Positions 1-6,594 of a stretch of 24,489 bases of DNA are shown piece after piece (within the stretch, counting starts at the first letter, position 1; each line of letters begins with the position of its first letter). The notes under the pieces were generated by a model. It did no database searches, was not told where the DNA came from, and was given only the letters and a program-made list of their open reading frames with translations. The DNA is from Subdoligranulum variabile. GTDB taxonomy: Bacteria; Bacillota; Clostridia; Oscillospirales; Ruminococcaceae. The position numbers and the translations under genes were made by a program. The stretch is taken from assembly GCA_003343905.1 (NCBI GenBank), contig QAKI01000010.1, positions 1-24,489 of the forward strand, written 5' to 3'.

Positions 1-492
1 GTCGTATGTTCCCGGATACATGACCAGTATGGGAACATTGGAGTAAAACGGCTGCAGGGCTTCCAGCATTTTGTGTACGCGCATAAAAGGGAAGGCATCC
101 CCGACGCCTGTCAAGAGCAGTACATCGCCATTTTTGCATTGGCCCTTCTCCTGTATCTTTGCGATGAACTCGTTTTCACCGACGGCAGAATGAAGCTGCT
201 CCAGCAGAAAGGCGCTGCCGTCGGTTTCTTCCATCTCGGGTATGCTGTCAATAATATCCAAATCAGAGCAGACGCTAAGGAATGTCTCGTACAGGTTGCA
301 TTCCACCAGATGACAGGAAAGCGTCTGATCTGTCGTGATCTGATTGAGAAAATGGAGCACGGTCATTTCATCCTCCGCATCATAACGGAAAATGTGAATG
401 TTGACCTCGTTGCTAAGGCCCTTGCCATTTAGAAAGTCCGGCTCTTGAATACGGTCGCGCAGCTTATCCAGCCGCTCCATAATACTTGCCAC
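1..492 (-). CDS. brxB: BREX protein BrxB (DUF1788), 3' end beyond the window
   Basis: BrxB is a small, essential cytosolic component of BREX phage-exclusion systems; its biochemical role is not settled. I read it by translating the minus strand from a GTG at 492 to the left edge; about 164 codons are present and the C-terminus is missing. The start is chosen because AGGAGG lies at 507-502, nine bases upstream; the ATG at 480 is too far from it. The segment LLLTGVGDAFPFMRVHKMLE followed by PILVMYPGTYD near the window edge matches the conserved DUF1788 pattern (LTGVG, then a YPG-Y motif). It follows brxA with a 14-base gap, as in type 1 BREX cassettes, where brxC, pglX, pglZ and brxL would be expected further left. 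Family assignment is from recalled motifs, not a search. Confidence 0.85.
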   Translation of the reverse strand, partial: MASIMERLDKLRDRIQEPDFLNGKGLSNEVNIHIFRYDAEDEMTVLHFLNQITTDQTLSCHLVECNLYETFLSVCSDLDIIDSIPEMEETDGSAFLLEQLHSAVGENEFIAKIQEKGQCKNGDVLLLTGVGDAFPFMRVHKMLEALQPFYSNVPILVMYPGTYD

Positions 493-506
493 GGCCTCAC
501 GCCTCC

Positions 507-1136
507 TTAATCGAAACAGTTAAACGCAGGCAGCGCCACTTCGTTGCCCTGACTGCGGATCGCATTGTCCAGAACGGGCGACAGCCAGACTGGATTCAAG
601 GTGTCAGATTTTACATTGTTCAGGTAGCCGTTCTCAACGAGGATTTTGACAAGCACCTGTTTGATCTTGGTTATGGTCGTATCGCTCCACGATGCTACGC
701 CGCTGTCCTGTTCTTGCAGCCTCATCATGAACGCATTCATCGTGATCTTGCCAAACGAGAAGTCCATAGAGCGATACTTATCGCCAATGACGGTGATCAT
801 GAAATCCCAGACCAAGCGGCTGTGCCTCATCATCGCGTAGAGGCAGATCTGCTTGGAGACATCGGAGGGTTGTGCCGCGATTGCTTGAACAAGCGACTCA
901 TCATCCAGCGACTTTAAGCGTGACAAGCAGATGAGTGTTTGTCTGCGTATGGATTTTTCGGTCGGGTACTGGAACAGGTTGTCTGACAAGACCCTTGCAA
1001 TAACCTGCTCATCATCCAGCCCCTCACAAACGAGCTTTGCGGTCGTCCGCATCTCATAAAAGAGAAACTGCTCTCTTGTCAGGGAAGCCTTATATGGGCT
1101 GTTTATGTCCACAGGCTTTCTCTTGTCATTACTCAT
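507..1136 (-). CDS. brxA: BREX protein BrxA (DUF1819)
   Basis: This 209-aa protein resembles BrxA (DUF1819), an all-helical, NusB-like DNA-binding BREX component. The N-terminal stretch with SPYKASLTREQFLFYEMRTT, the middle segment with LICLSRLKSLDDESL, and length near 200 aa are typical of the family. No membrane segment or catalytic motif is visible. The ATG at 1136 sits inside the 3' end of the upstream HTH gene (ATGAGTAA overlap, 8 bases), so translation is probably coupled. brxB follows after 14 bases. The brxA-brxB order is that of type 1 BREX. The sequence alone does not say whether the rest of the cassette is intact. Confidence 0.85.
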   Translation of the reverse strand: MSNDKRKPVDINSPYKASLTREQFLFYEMRTTAKLVCEGLDDEQVIARVLSDNLFQYPTEKSIRRQTLICLSRLKSLDDESLVQAIAAQPSDVSKQICLYAMMRHSRLVWDFMITVIGDKYRSMDFSFGKITMNAFMMRLQEQDSGVASWSDTTITKIKQVLVKILVENGYLNNVKSDTLNPVWLSPVLDNAIRSQGNEVALPAFNCFD

Positions 1137-1362
1137 TGTTTAGCTCCGTATCTTTTCTATTCACGATCTCCATAACATCGATCGTGTCACAGTCTAACGC
1201 GAGACATATTTTTAAGATAATGTCGGTGGTCACGTTCGCGCCTTTGCCGAGTTTTGCCAGCGATGTAGGGCTCACACCGCTCAGAGAGCAGAGTGTTTGT
1301 TTATTCATCCCCTTATCGATTAAAAGTTTCCATAACCTATTGTAGCTAAACCTTGCTTGCAT
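1129..1362 (-). CDS. Small Cro/C1-type HTH regulator between ABC-3C and BREX
   Basis: A 77-aa protein made almost entirely of one XRE-type helix-turn-helix (about residues 6-65: YNRLWKLLIDKGMNKQTLC, then GVSPTSLAKLGKG and ILKICLALDCDTIDVMEI). Small stand-alone proteins of this type often regulate restriction-modification and other defence operons. The start is the ATG at 1362, with GGGAGG at 1376-1371 inside the end of the ATPase gene; an upstream extension in the same frame overlaps the ATPase and is unlikely. Only one base separates it from the ATPase stop, and it overlaps brxA by 8 bases, so it joins the two defence modules into one transcript. It could autoregulate the whole operon from the promoter near 4560; that is inference. 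Confidence 0.85.
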   Translation of the reverse strand: MQARFSYNRLWKLLIDKGMNKQTLCSLSGVSPTSLAKLGKGANVTTDIILKICLALDCDTIDVMEIVNRKDTELNNE

Positions 1363-1363
1363 G

Positions 1364-3025
1364 TTACTGCCTCCCTTGTTGGATACCGGTGTCGTTCCAT
1401 GTTCTACCAAATAGAGCCTGCTCGCCCTTGCCAACCCTGATAACCGTCGTGCTCTCCATAATTTCCCGAGTTGTATCGGTATAGGCTCCTTCCTTGTCAA
1501 GAGCAATGAACACTTGCTTTTCGGTCTCCGTATAAAGCACCATAATCCGTTCGAGCGCTTCATCGGCAATTTGTTTCAGAAGAATGGAATCATGCACAAC
1601 TACCGGTAGATTTGTCAATGCTAACATTGCCAGATCGAATACAATAAGCCCCTTATACTGTGTGCCGGTGCCTCCATCCCTTGGTGTGAAGAAAGAGTAA
1701 TGCGATGCATCCTGAATAGATAAACATGGCGCAGTTTTCTTGCCATCATAAATCCGATCATTGAGCTCTTTCATCTTCGCATTGATCTCTTGTTGCATTT
1801 GAGCAATTTGCTCGGAGGTTAACTTGTCCAAGGCATCTGCGTATGCTTTGGCTACCTCGGACAACTCTTTTTCCTTAATGTAGTTATCGTTGGCGTTTCT
1901 CAGCGTTTTCAATTCTTTATCGATAGTGGCATATTGCTCAAGGGTGGCTTTAGATAATCCTTTGCCGATGACAGAACGCGAAATCTCCTCTTCTAAAGCG
2001 GAAATTTCCACCTCCAGCAGATCCAATGCTGTTTGCAATGTTGTCTCTGTCTCAATAAATTCTTCTTTCAGAATTCCTGCCAGTTTTTTGTGAAAGCTGT
2101 CAATATCCTCGATTCTTTGGATGTTCACATCAGGGAAGAAATGGAGTAAATCATCGTATCCCAACTTGCGGGGTGCTCGCCCATCTCCTCTATCTGCCCG
2201 AATAGCATGTAGTTGTGCGATTAATGACGCACGTTGCCGCTTGAACCCAGACAGCTGTCCTTTTGCTTGCGACAGCCTCATCGCTTCCATAGAGTCCAGA
2301 TCCAGCAATCCATTTGAGCTGCTATGGGCAAGTTCATCAGCCTGCTGTTCTAACTCAGCAATGCGTGCTTCATTTCTGTCATATTCCTTCTGATTACTCA
2401 CAGATGGGATATATTGATACTTGGCAGCACTTCTTAATGCATCACGTTTATCTTTGGCATCCTTAGCAACTTTTTGATGTTCTTCAATACCGGCAAACAG
2501 ATTAGCCAATTTAAGCAGTCCGGTAATAGCCGTGCTCGCTGTTTCTTGTTTTACTGTATGGAGCGGATGTTTCTCGTCAAGAGTATCTCTGTTATAAACG
2601 CGGATGAAACGTCCCACAGCATTCCTCAATGTTACGCCAGGTTGCGTAAGCCCATAGTTCCTCTGCAGAAATACCATGTATTCATCTACACTCATACTCT
2701 TATTCGGAAGAGGAGTATAGTCAGAGTCACAACGGTTGACTACCTTAAAGTCAGCTGTTGATCTGGAAAAGTAGTAAGCATTACCGCCAAAGCAAAACGC
2801 AAATTTGATTGTATGAGCACCAACCTCGGTTTGTACATCAGTAAGCCGTCCAACGTAGTCTTCGCCGCCAAAGACAAAGTCAATAATCATCAGGAATGTT
2901 GATTTCCCGATTGAATTTGATCCGGTGTTAGTGCCAAGAACGGTGTTCAAGCCTCGATGAAAACGAATCTTTCCTCTTGGCTTGCCATCACATAGGAATT
3001 CATCACACAGAATCTCTATCAACAT
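1364..3025 (-). CDS. DUF2326 SMC-like ATPase of an ABC three-component (ABC-3C) system
   Basis: A 553-aa SMC/Rad50-like ATPase. Residues 31-43 read GTNTGSNSIGKST, a Walker A loop with Lys41. The middle (about 190-430) is rich in Glu, Lys, Ala and Leu, as in a coiled coil. Near residues 465-485, LIVFDLAMLAL then VVVHDS match the DUF2326 C-terminal half, where the ABC signature and Walker B normally lie. In ABC-3C systems the ATPase is thought to act as the sensor or motor that releases an effector on invasion. The start is the ATG at 3025, with GAGGGGG nine bases upstream; a TTG at 3049 has no such support. It overlaps the middle component by 23 bases and is visibly more AT-rich than genes to the right, consistent with separate acquisition. 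Confidence 0.88.
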   Translation of the reverse strand: MLIEILCDEFLCDGKPRGKIRFHRGLNTVLGTNTGSNSIGKSTFLMIIDFVFGGEDYVGRLTDVQTEVGAHTIKFAFCFGGNAYYFSRSTADFKVVNRCDSDYTPLPNKSMSVDEYMVFLQRNYGLTQPGVTLRNAVGRFIRVYNRDTLDEKHPLHTVKQETASTAITGLLKLANLFAGIEEHQKVAKDAKDKRDALRSAAKYQYIPSVSNQKEYDRNEARIAELEQQADELAHSSSNGLLDLDSMEAMRLSQAKGQLSGFKRQRASLIAQLHAIRADRGDGRAPRKLGYDDLLHFFPDVNIQRIEDIDSFHKKLAGILKEEFIETETTLQTALDLLEVEISALEEEISRSVIGKGLSKATLEQYATIDKELKTLRNANDNYIKEKELSEVAKAYADALDKLTSEQIAQMQQEINAKMKELNDRIYDGKKTAPCLSIQDASHYSFFTPRDGGTGTQYKGLIVFDLAMLALTNLPVVVHDSILLKQIADEALERIMVLYTETEKQVFIALDKEGAYTDTTREIMESTTVIRVGKGEQALFGRTWNDTGIQQGRQ

Positions 3026-3242
3026 AGTGGAGAACCCCCTCTTCGTCAATTAACCGTATCTTTCCCAGCGCATAAAGGCAATCAAGTACTTCTATGAATT
3101 CCCCAACATCATGCATCTTGCCCTTTACAGCTCTAAACAGTTTACTCGGCTCAACGTCCTCATGCTCAAGTTTTGATAGAACAACGGGGAACTTAGCCAA
3201 TATGCTCTCACGATAGGGCGTCACCTTATTTGGCAATCTCAC
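3003..3242 (-). CDS. ABC-3C middle component
   Basis: A 79-aa protein between the effector-like gene and the ATPase, the position typical of ABC-3C 'middle components', short winged-helix-like linkers. It begins VRLPNKVTPYRESILAKFP and ends with a segment containing DVGEFIEVLDCLYALGKIRL and HYV, a pattern I associate with this group (P-K-ES, then EFI--LD-LY-LGKI). The GTG at 3242 is preferred because GAGG lies six bases upstream; TTG at 3236 is an alternative, and a longer form back to 3278 is unlikely. It overlaps the upstream gene by 17 bases and the ATPase by 23, so the three are translationally coupled. The exact sub-family number cannot be set without a profile search. Confidence 0.75.
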   Translation of the reverse strand: MRLPNKVTPYRESILAKFPVVLSKLEHEDVEPSKLFRAVKGKMHDVGEFIEVLDCLYALGKIRLIDEEGVLHYVDRDSV

Positions 3243-4437
3243 GGAACACCTCGCAATTCTGGACGAAGTACGCGACAACTACGCGGCACGCCTGCGCATT
3301 TAGATTCGATACGCGCGTTTTCTGTTGAATCCACTGCGCCAGCATATCTACGATTTCGCCCTGTGTCATAAAGGTATCGTTGCATTTTTTGAAGGCAATC
3401 TTCATTTCGGATGCGATAGTATCAAAGTCGCAAATATCATTCCGCTCCATCCCGGCAAAGACTTTCTCTATGAAACGGTAATACCGCAACACCCATGTGC
3501 GCATTTCATCAATCAACAGAACGTTCTCCGGCATGAGTTTCTGATCTATTCGCAAGGCGTCAAGTGAGAGCTCCTCGATATCCGATGTATCTATGTCCGC
3601 CAAAGCATATATCACATCACGGATTTCGTCCTCCAAACTTAGAGAGCTTAGGATTCTTGTTTTTGATATATACTTTTCCATTTCTTCTTTGCGCGTCATT
3701 AATTCTTCATACTCTGAAAACGTAGGGGCAACGAGATATTGTTTAGCACAATCTGGACATAGTGCAATGAGATTGTGGTGATCATTCGGTTTCATAGGAA
3801 CGATAGCACTTTCAAAGCCCACTCCTTCGGCGGGCGTTATCTCTGGGTAGATATGAACCATGCAGTAATTCTTCATCGACATGCCTTTGATGCTCTTTAC
3901 TAAGTCGCAACTGCATTTCGGACAATGATAACCCGCTTCTGCAAGCAAAGGTATATCGGAGATCTCCAGCGCCTGACCATCAAGACGATTTGGCTTGTGG
4001 ATAACATACAAAAGGACTTGAGCCAAAAACTGACTATACTGTTTCTGCTCATAAAGCAAGATAAGTTTTTGTTTCTTCTCGTTTGAGATGCCTTCATCGT
4101 TATTGATCATCGCAGCGATATTCGCATACATATCTGTTTCCATAAATGGATTAAGGCATGGCATCACCTTCTGATCAACATGCCGTACTGCTTCGTTTAA
4201 TATTGCCATCTCAGTACAGGCGTCTTTTATTGCTTTGGGGACATCAACGGCCTGATTCATAAGCGTGCTTATTAGCGATGGTGTGAGGTTCACGGGATTT
4301 CCCTTTTTATCGACGACACGCTCCTTCTGGGTAATCCAATCCAGCAACAGCAATACTACGTCTTTATCGCCATTGGGAGGCTGCAGAGCCATTTGAAGTT
4401 CCCTTGCGAATGAAGAAAAAGTGAGTTCCGTGATCAT
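3226..4437 (-). CDS. ABC-3C effector-like protein with HNH-like zinc domain and C-terminal ABC-3C domain
   Basis: A 403-aa protein and first gene of the operon. A central zinc module has CPKC at 172-175, MVHIYP at 193-198, HNLIALCPDC at 221-230. The C-X2-C pairs plus H195 and N222 resemble an HNH nuclease, but the usual final His after the second Cys pair is replaced (CAKQY), so nuclease activity is uncertain. The C-terminus (361-400) reads EIVDMLAQWIQQKTRV then YFVQNCEVF, which resembles the C-terminal domains that define ABC-3C third components. A similar string, DVVLLLLDWITQKERV, occurs near residue 26, suggesting an internal duplication. The start is the ATG at 4437 with GAGGGG about nine bases upstream; GTG at 4446 directly abuts that sequence. 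Confidence 0.75.
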   Translation of the reverse strand: MITELTFSSFARELQMALQPPNGDKDVVLLLLDWITQKERVVDKKGNPVNLTPSLISTLMNQAVDVPKAIKDACTEMAILNEAVRHVDQKVMPCLNPFMETDMYANIAAMINNDEGISNEKKQKLILLYEQKQYSQFLAQVLLYVIHKPNRLDGQALEISDIPLLAEAGYHCPKCSCDLVKSIKGMSMKNYCMVHIYPEITPAEGVGFESAIVPMKPNDHHNLIALCPDCAKQYLVAPTFSEYEELMTRKEEMEKYISKTRILSSLSLEDEIRDVIYALADIDTSDIEELSLDALRIDQKLMPENVLLIDEMRTWVLRYYRFIEKVFAGMERNDICDFDTIASEMKIAFKKCNDTFMTQGEIVDMLAQWIQQKTRVSNLNAQACRVVVAYFVQNCEVFREIAK

Positions 4438-4491
4438 GCACTGCACCCCCTCAACTCAAAGACTACTCGAATTCCACTCAAATTCCACAGT

Positions 4492-4510
4492 AAATACTTA
4501 CCGTGTATTT
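4492..4510. promoter_or_regulatory. Inverted repeat in the 5' leader of the defence operon
   Basis: AAATAC (4492-4497) and GTATTT (4505-4510) form an inverted repeat downstream of the predicted start site of the ABC-3C/BREX operon. It is flanked at 4465-4488 by a near-tandem repeat (ACTCGAATTCC, ACTCAAATTCC). Either could be an operator for the small HTH protein; this is inference from position. Confidence 0.35.
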
Positions 4511-4554
4511 GGTTCTAAAATGAACGCGTGGTTACGAGCCACTTGTCTATATCC

Positions 4555-4583
4555 ATTATAGCACACATCGCTGCAAAAGCAAA
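4555..4583 (-). promoter_or_regulatory. Promoter of the ABC-3C/BREX operon, extended -10
   Basis: On the minus strand a perfect TATAAT (4560-4555) is preceded by TGC, giving an extended -10 (TGN-TATAAT). The -35 candidate, TTTGCT at 4583-4578 with 17-base spacing, is weak, as is usual for extended -10 promoters. The predicted start near 4548 leaves a leader of about 110 bases before the ATG at 4437. No comparable promoter was noticed further down the operon. Confidence 0.7.
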
Positions 4584-4586
4584 ACC

Positions 4587-4608
4587 TTTTTTGCGAACGC
4601 GCAAAAAA
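4587..4608. repeat. Perfect inverted repeat upstream of the defence promoter
   Basis: TTTTTTGCG (4587-4595) and CGCAAAAAA (4600-4608) form a perfect 9-bp inverted repeat with a 4-base spacer, just upstream of the -35 region. The short GC core with A/T arms suits an operator or UP-like element better than a stable terminator, though a weak bidirectional terminator between island and prophage region is possible. Confidence 0.5.
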
Positions 4609-4639
4609 TTATCTCATGCGATGTGATAGCTGAAGTGGC

Positions 4640-4848
4640 AAGGAACCTCATCGCCTTGAGGCATGTTGACTGATCATCAGCATATCCGATGTCTCTGGGC
4701 GACAACTGAAAACATCTGCGCGGCTTTCGGAAGCTGGCGCAGTCCGAAACGAATGGGTCTCCATTGTTCGGGCTGGGCTTAATTGGCTTACGCTTGTCGC
4801 AATAGCCCTTCGTTTCGGATCACACGACGACGAAACGGAGGGCAAATC
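4640..4848 (+). promoter_or_regulatory. Structured leader of the first sigma-like gene
   Basis: No gene is seen here, but hairpins are dense: CCTCA/TGAGG (4646-4650/4657-4661), and CTGCGC/GCGCAG (4716-4721/4737-4742) enclosing GCTT-TCGG-AAGC. CCGAAACGAA (4744-4753) is perfectly complementary to TTCGTTTCGG (4809-4818), which can instead pair through CGTTTCG with CGAAACG (4831-4837), next to the GGAGGG Shine-Dalgarno. The two pairings exclude each other, so the leader could switch ribosome access. The CCTCATCGC...TTGAGG hairpin also occurs before the paralogous gene near 11199-11230. Function is inference from base pairing by eye. No convincing promoter was found. Confidence 0.45.
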
Positions 4849-5397
4849 ATGCAATTCAAGAAGACACCATTGGGCAAGCGTATTACCTACGCCTACAAGT
4901 ACGCTGACGGGCATTCCGTTACTCTCCACTCTGGACAGGATGGTGTGGTTGAAGCCGACATAAGTCAACTCTACGCAATGGACGACTCTGATCTCTACTA
5001 CGCACTCAAAGCAGCTCATCGCTACATACCACCCGAACAGAAGGCAATGATGAAGCAGTGGCGTCAAGAACACCCCGGTGAGCCGGAACCAGATTCGTGG
5101 CAGTTATGGAATGTGTCGTTTGACGCTGCTCTCTACGGTGAGGAGGGCTCGTTCGATGATAGCCATCTTGCGTATAAAGCATGGGCGTCTTCTCAGGAGC
5201 CGGAGTCGTCGCCTCGGATGGAGCGTGTCTTCGACTTTATCGAAACGCTTCCTGCCCGCCAGCAGAGGCTGTTCGATCTTGCCTTTGTGCGAGATATGCC
5301 TCAAAAAGAGATTGCTGCCATCCTGAAGATCAAACCGGCAGCTGTATCGAGAGCAGTAAAACGCTTACGCGATGCCATCCAAACCAACTGCAATTAA
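4849..5397 (+). CDS. Sigma-70 region 4-like DNA-binding protein, paralogue 1
   Basis: A 182-aa protein whose C-terminal 50 residues form a sigma-70 region 4-type helix-turn-helix: ETLPARQQRLFDLAFVRDM, then PQKEIAAILKIKPAAVSRAV. The N-terminal part (KTPLGKRITYAYKYADG, then HPGEPEPDSWQLWN at 75-88) has no motif I can name, and no region 2 is seen, so it is probably an accessory regulator rather than a full sigma factor. A same-length paralogue lies at 11289-11837, similar along its full length. The ATG at 4849 is chosen because GGAGGG is 6-7 bases upstream and the paralogue starts at the equivalent place. Its long structured leader suggests post-transcriptional control. A terminator follows. 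Confidence 0.8.
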   Translation: MQFKKTPLGKRITYAYKYADGHSVTLHSGQDGVVEADISQLYAMDDSDLYYALKAAHRYIPPEQKAMMKQWRQEHPGEPEPDSWQLWNVSFDAALYGEEGSFDDSHLAYKAWASSQEPESSPRMERVFDFIETLPARQQRLFDLAFVRDMPQKEIAAILKIKPAAVSRAVKRLRDAIQTNCN

Positions 5398-5407
5398 CCT
5401 GTCCGGG

Positions 5408-5436
5408 GGGCGGTGAGAGCCGCCCTCATTCGTTTT
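5408..5436 (+). terminator. Hairpin terminator after the first sigma-like gene
   Basis: GGGCGG (5408-5413) pairs with CCGCCC (5420-5425) around a 6-base loop; TTTTT follows at 5432-5436. It sits between convergent genes. The six bases between stem and T-run make it moderate in strength. Confidence 0.6.
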
Positions 5437-5457
5437 TGTGGTAAGGATTGCTGTTCA

Positions 5458-5952
5458 TTAGCCGGGATCTACGCAGATCTGTACCGCGACACCTTTTGCT
5501 TGCGCGTACTCTATCGTATTCCTCGTTCCTCCGGCTGTGCCGTTATAGACCGCGATCACTCTTGATGCCCTATCAACCATCCATTGATTCCGGATCTGGT
5601 ATGCATCCATCGAAAACGTAGGGCGGACTGTCCTCACAATATCGGCACCGCCCAGCACAGCATGAAAGCGTTGCTGCCACTCGGCAGACCAACGCTTTTC
5701 AAAATCGGGATGTGGGCAAGCGCAAATCAAATGGAGAGATGTGTCCACATCACGTTTTCGAAGAACGATCTCCCCAGCCCAGATATCGACTCCACGCGCC
5801 ATGCCGGTAATGAATGTTGTGAACCCATCAGCAATGGCAGCGTCTATTGCCTTGCTCAATGCTGCGCATACCGTGTATTCGTCCATTTTCATCTTCTCTG
5901 GGCGATGGCCGGTGAAGCAGCACCTGTGGGCGCGTTTCTCCGCTTCCGTCAT
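5458..5952 (-). CDS. SLOG-family protein (DUF1273/YpsA-like), first copy
   Basis: A 164-aa protein with SLOG/Rossmann hallmarks: CCFTGHRPEKM at 11-21, FITGMARGVDIWAGE at 48-61, and VIAVYNGTAGGTRNTIEYAQ near 132-151. SLOG domains bind nucleotide-like ligands; DUF1273 members such as YpsA are common in Bacillota and phages, but their ligand here is unknown. The ATG at 5952 overlaps the stop of the upstream small gene (ATGA), so the pair is coupled. A second, diverged SLOG protein is at 6595-7365. Length is near the usual 160-190 aa. Expression is probably controlled from the 6214-6249 operator region. Confidence 0.85.
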   Translation of the reverse strand: MTEAEKRAHRCCFTGHRPEKMKMDEYTVCAALSKAIDAAIADGFTTFITGMARGVDIWAGEIVLRKRDVDTSLHLICACPHPDFEKRWSAEWQQRFHAVLGGADIVRTVRPTFSMDAYQIRNQWMVDRASRVIAVYNGTAGGTRNTIEYAQAKGVAVQICVDPG

Positions 5953-6170
5953 TTTAGCTTGGTTGCCATGTACGCAATAAGCTCATCGGGCGTAGGCCTA
6001 TCACCTTTATGCGGTATGACCTTCCACTGTGCAATCACATCCGGATCGGTAGATTTCATGCCTTCGGCTATCGCCAATTCCATTTCGCGGCGCACTTCGG
6101 CTTCGCTCATGCCCTTATCCCTTGCAATTCTCGCTATTGCGGCCTTTGCCCGTCTCTCTGCTGCTGCCAC
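5949..6170 (-). CDS. Small helical protein upstream of SLOG gene, possibly Spo0A C-terminal-like
   Basis: A 73-aa charged helical protein: AAAERRAKAAIARIARDKGM, SEAEVRREMELAIAEGMKST, then KGDRPTPDELIAYMATKL. The PTPDE-(I/L)IAY ending and helix spacing recall small proteins annotated in Clostridia elements as Spo0A C-terminal-like, but I hold that loosely. The GTG at 6170 is preferred because AAAGGCGG lies eight bases upstream; a GTG at 6209 adds 13 residues but has no Shine-Dalgarno and would start at the predicted transcription start. It shares an ATGA overlap with the SLOG gene, so the two form an operon. Confidence 0.65.
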   Translation of the reverse strand: MAAAERRAKAAIARIARDKGMSEAEVRREMELAIAEGMKSTDPDVIAQWKVIPHKGDRPTPDELIAYMATKLK

Positions 6171-6213
6171 GCTGTACACCGCCTTTATATGTAAATCTCG
6201 TGTGTTCACAAAG

Positions 6214-6242
6214 ATTCTACCATATATGGTCGGAAACGTCCA
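6214..6242 (-). promoter_or_regulatory. Leftward promoter of the small gene/SLOG operon
   Basis: On the minus strand TGGACG (6242-6237) and TAGAAT (6219-6214) are spaced by 17 bases. One CCATATATGG box fills the spacer (6220-6229) and another overlaps the -35 (6240-6249), the arrangement expected for repressor-controlled promoters. Predicted start near 6207, about 37 bases before the GTG at 6170. Confidence 0.5.
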
Positions 6243-6297
6243 TATATGGTCGTTGTGGATTCGAGAATTTTGGTACGCTTTTCTCGACCATATATGG
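6220..6297. repeat. Three CCATATATGG operator boxes
   Basis: The 10-bp perfect palindrome CCATATATGG occurs at 6220-6229, 6240-6249 and 6288-6297. The first two are 20 bases apart (about two helical turns) and are followed by TCG; the third is preceded by CGA, extending the dyad. They lie between a leftward operon and a rightward HTH gene. The HTH protein at 6315 is the natural candidate binder. Confidence 0.75.
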
Positions 6298-6314
6298 CCT
6301 TGGGAGGCATAGCT

Positions 6315-6557
6315 ATGAACACAAGAGAGTGCGTCGTTGATCGTATCGCGGCACTGTGCAGGGAACGGAATCTGAAGCTGGAAAGGTTGGCGCGGTTGTC
6401 AGCCGTTGCGCCATCCACGCTCAAGAACATTATGAACGGTGGTAGCCAGAATCCCGGTATCGTGACCATAAAAATGCTCTGTGATGGGCTGGGCATCACG
6501 CTGACCGAGTTTTTTGACACGGATGATTTCAGGCATCTCGAACAGGAGATACAGTGA
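6315..6557 (+). CDS. XRE-family HTH repressor, small
   Basis: An 80-aa protein that is essentially one Cro/C1-type HTH: RIAALCRERNLKLERLARLS, then VAPSTLKNIMNGGSQNPGI and MLCDGLGITLTEFFDTDDF. The ATG at 6315 is chosen for GGGAGG (6302-6307) seven bases upstream; upstream in-frame codons run through the operator and are not needed. It is transcribed away from the SLOG operon, with three palindromic boxes between, so it is likely a Cro/CI-style regulator of both directions. A hairpin terminator follows. Confidence 0.85.
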   Translation: MNTRECVVDRIAALCRERNLKLERLARLSAVAPSTLKNIMNGGSQNPGIVTIKMLCDGLGITLTEFFDTDDFRHLEQEIQ

Positions 6558-6561
6558 TCGA

Positions 6562-6590
6562 AAGCGGCAGTTCGTAATGGACTGCCGCTT
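6562..6590. terminator. Hairpin between convergent HTH and second SLOG genes
   Basis: AAGCGGCAGT (6562-6571) and ACTGCCGCTT (6581-6590) form a perfect 10-bp stem with a 9-base loop, 4 bases after the HTH stop and 4 before the SLOG stop at 6595. Only short T stretches flank it (ATCTTT on the plus strand), so bidirectional termination is likely but not certain. Confidence 0.65.
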
Positions 6591-6594
6591 ATCT

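Noticed and set aside
6220..6297. CCATATATGG as a eukaryotic CArG box
   Set aside because: The match to CC(A/T)6GG is coincidental; everything around it is bacterial and the boxes fit a phage-type operator.
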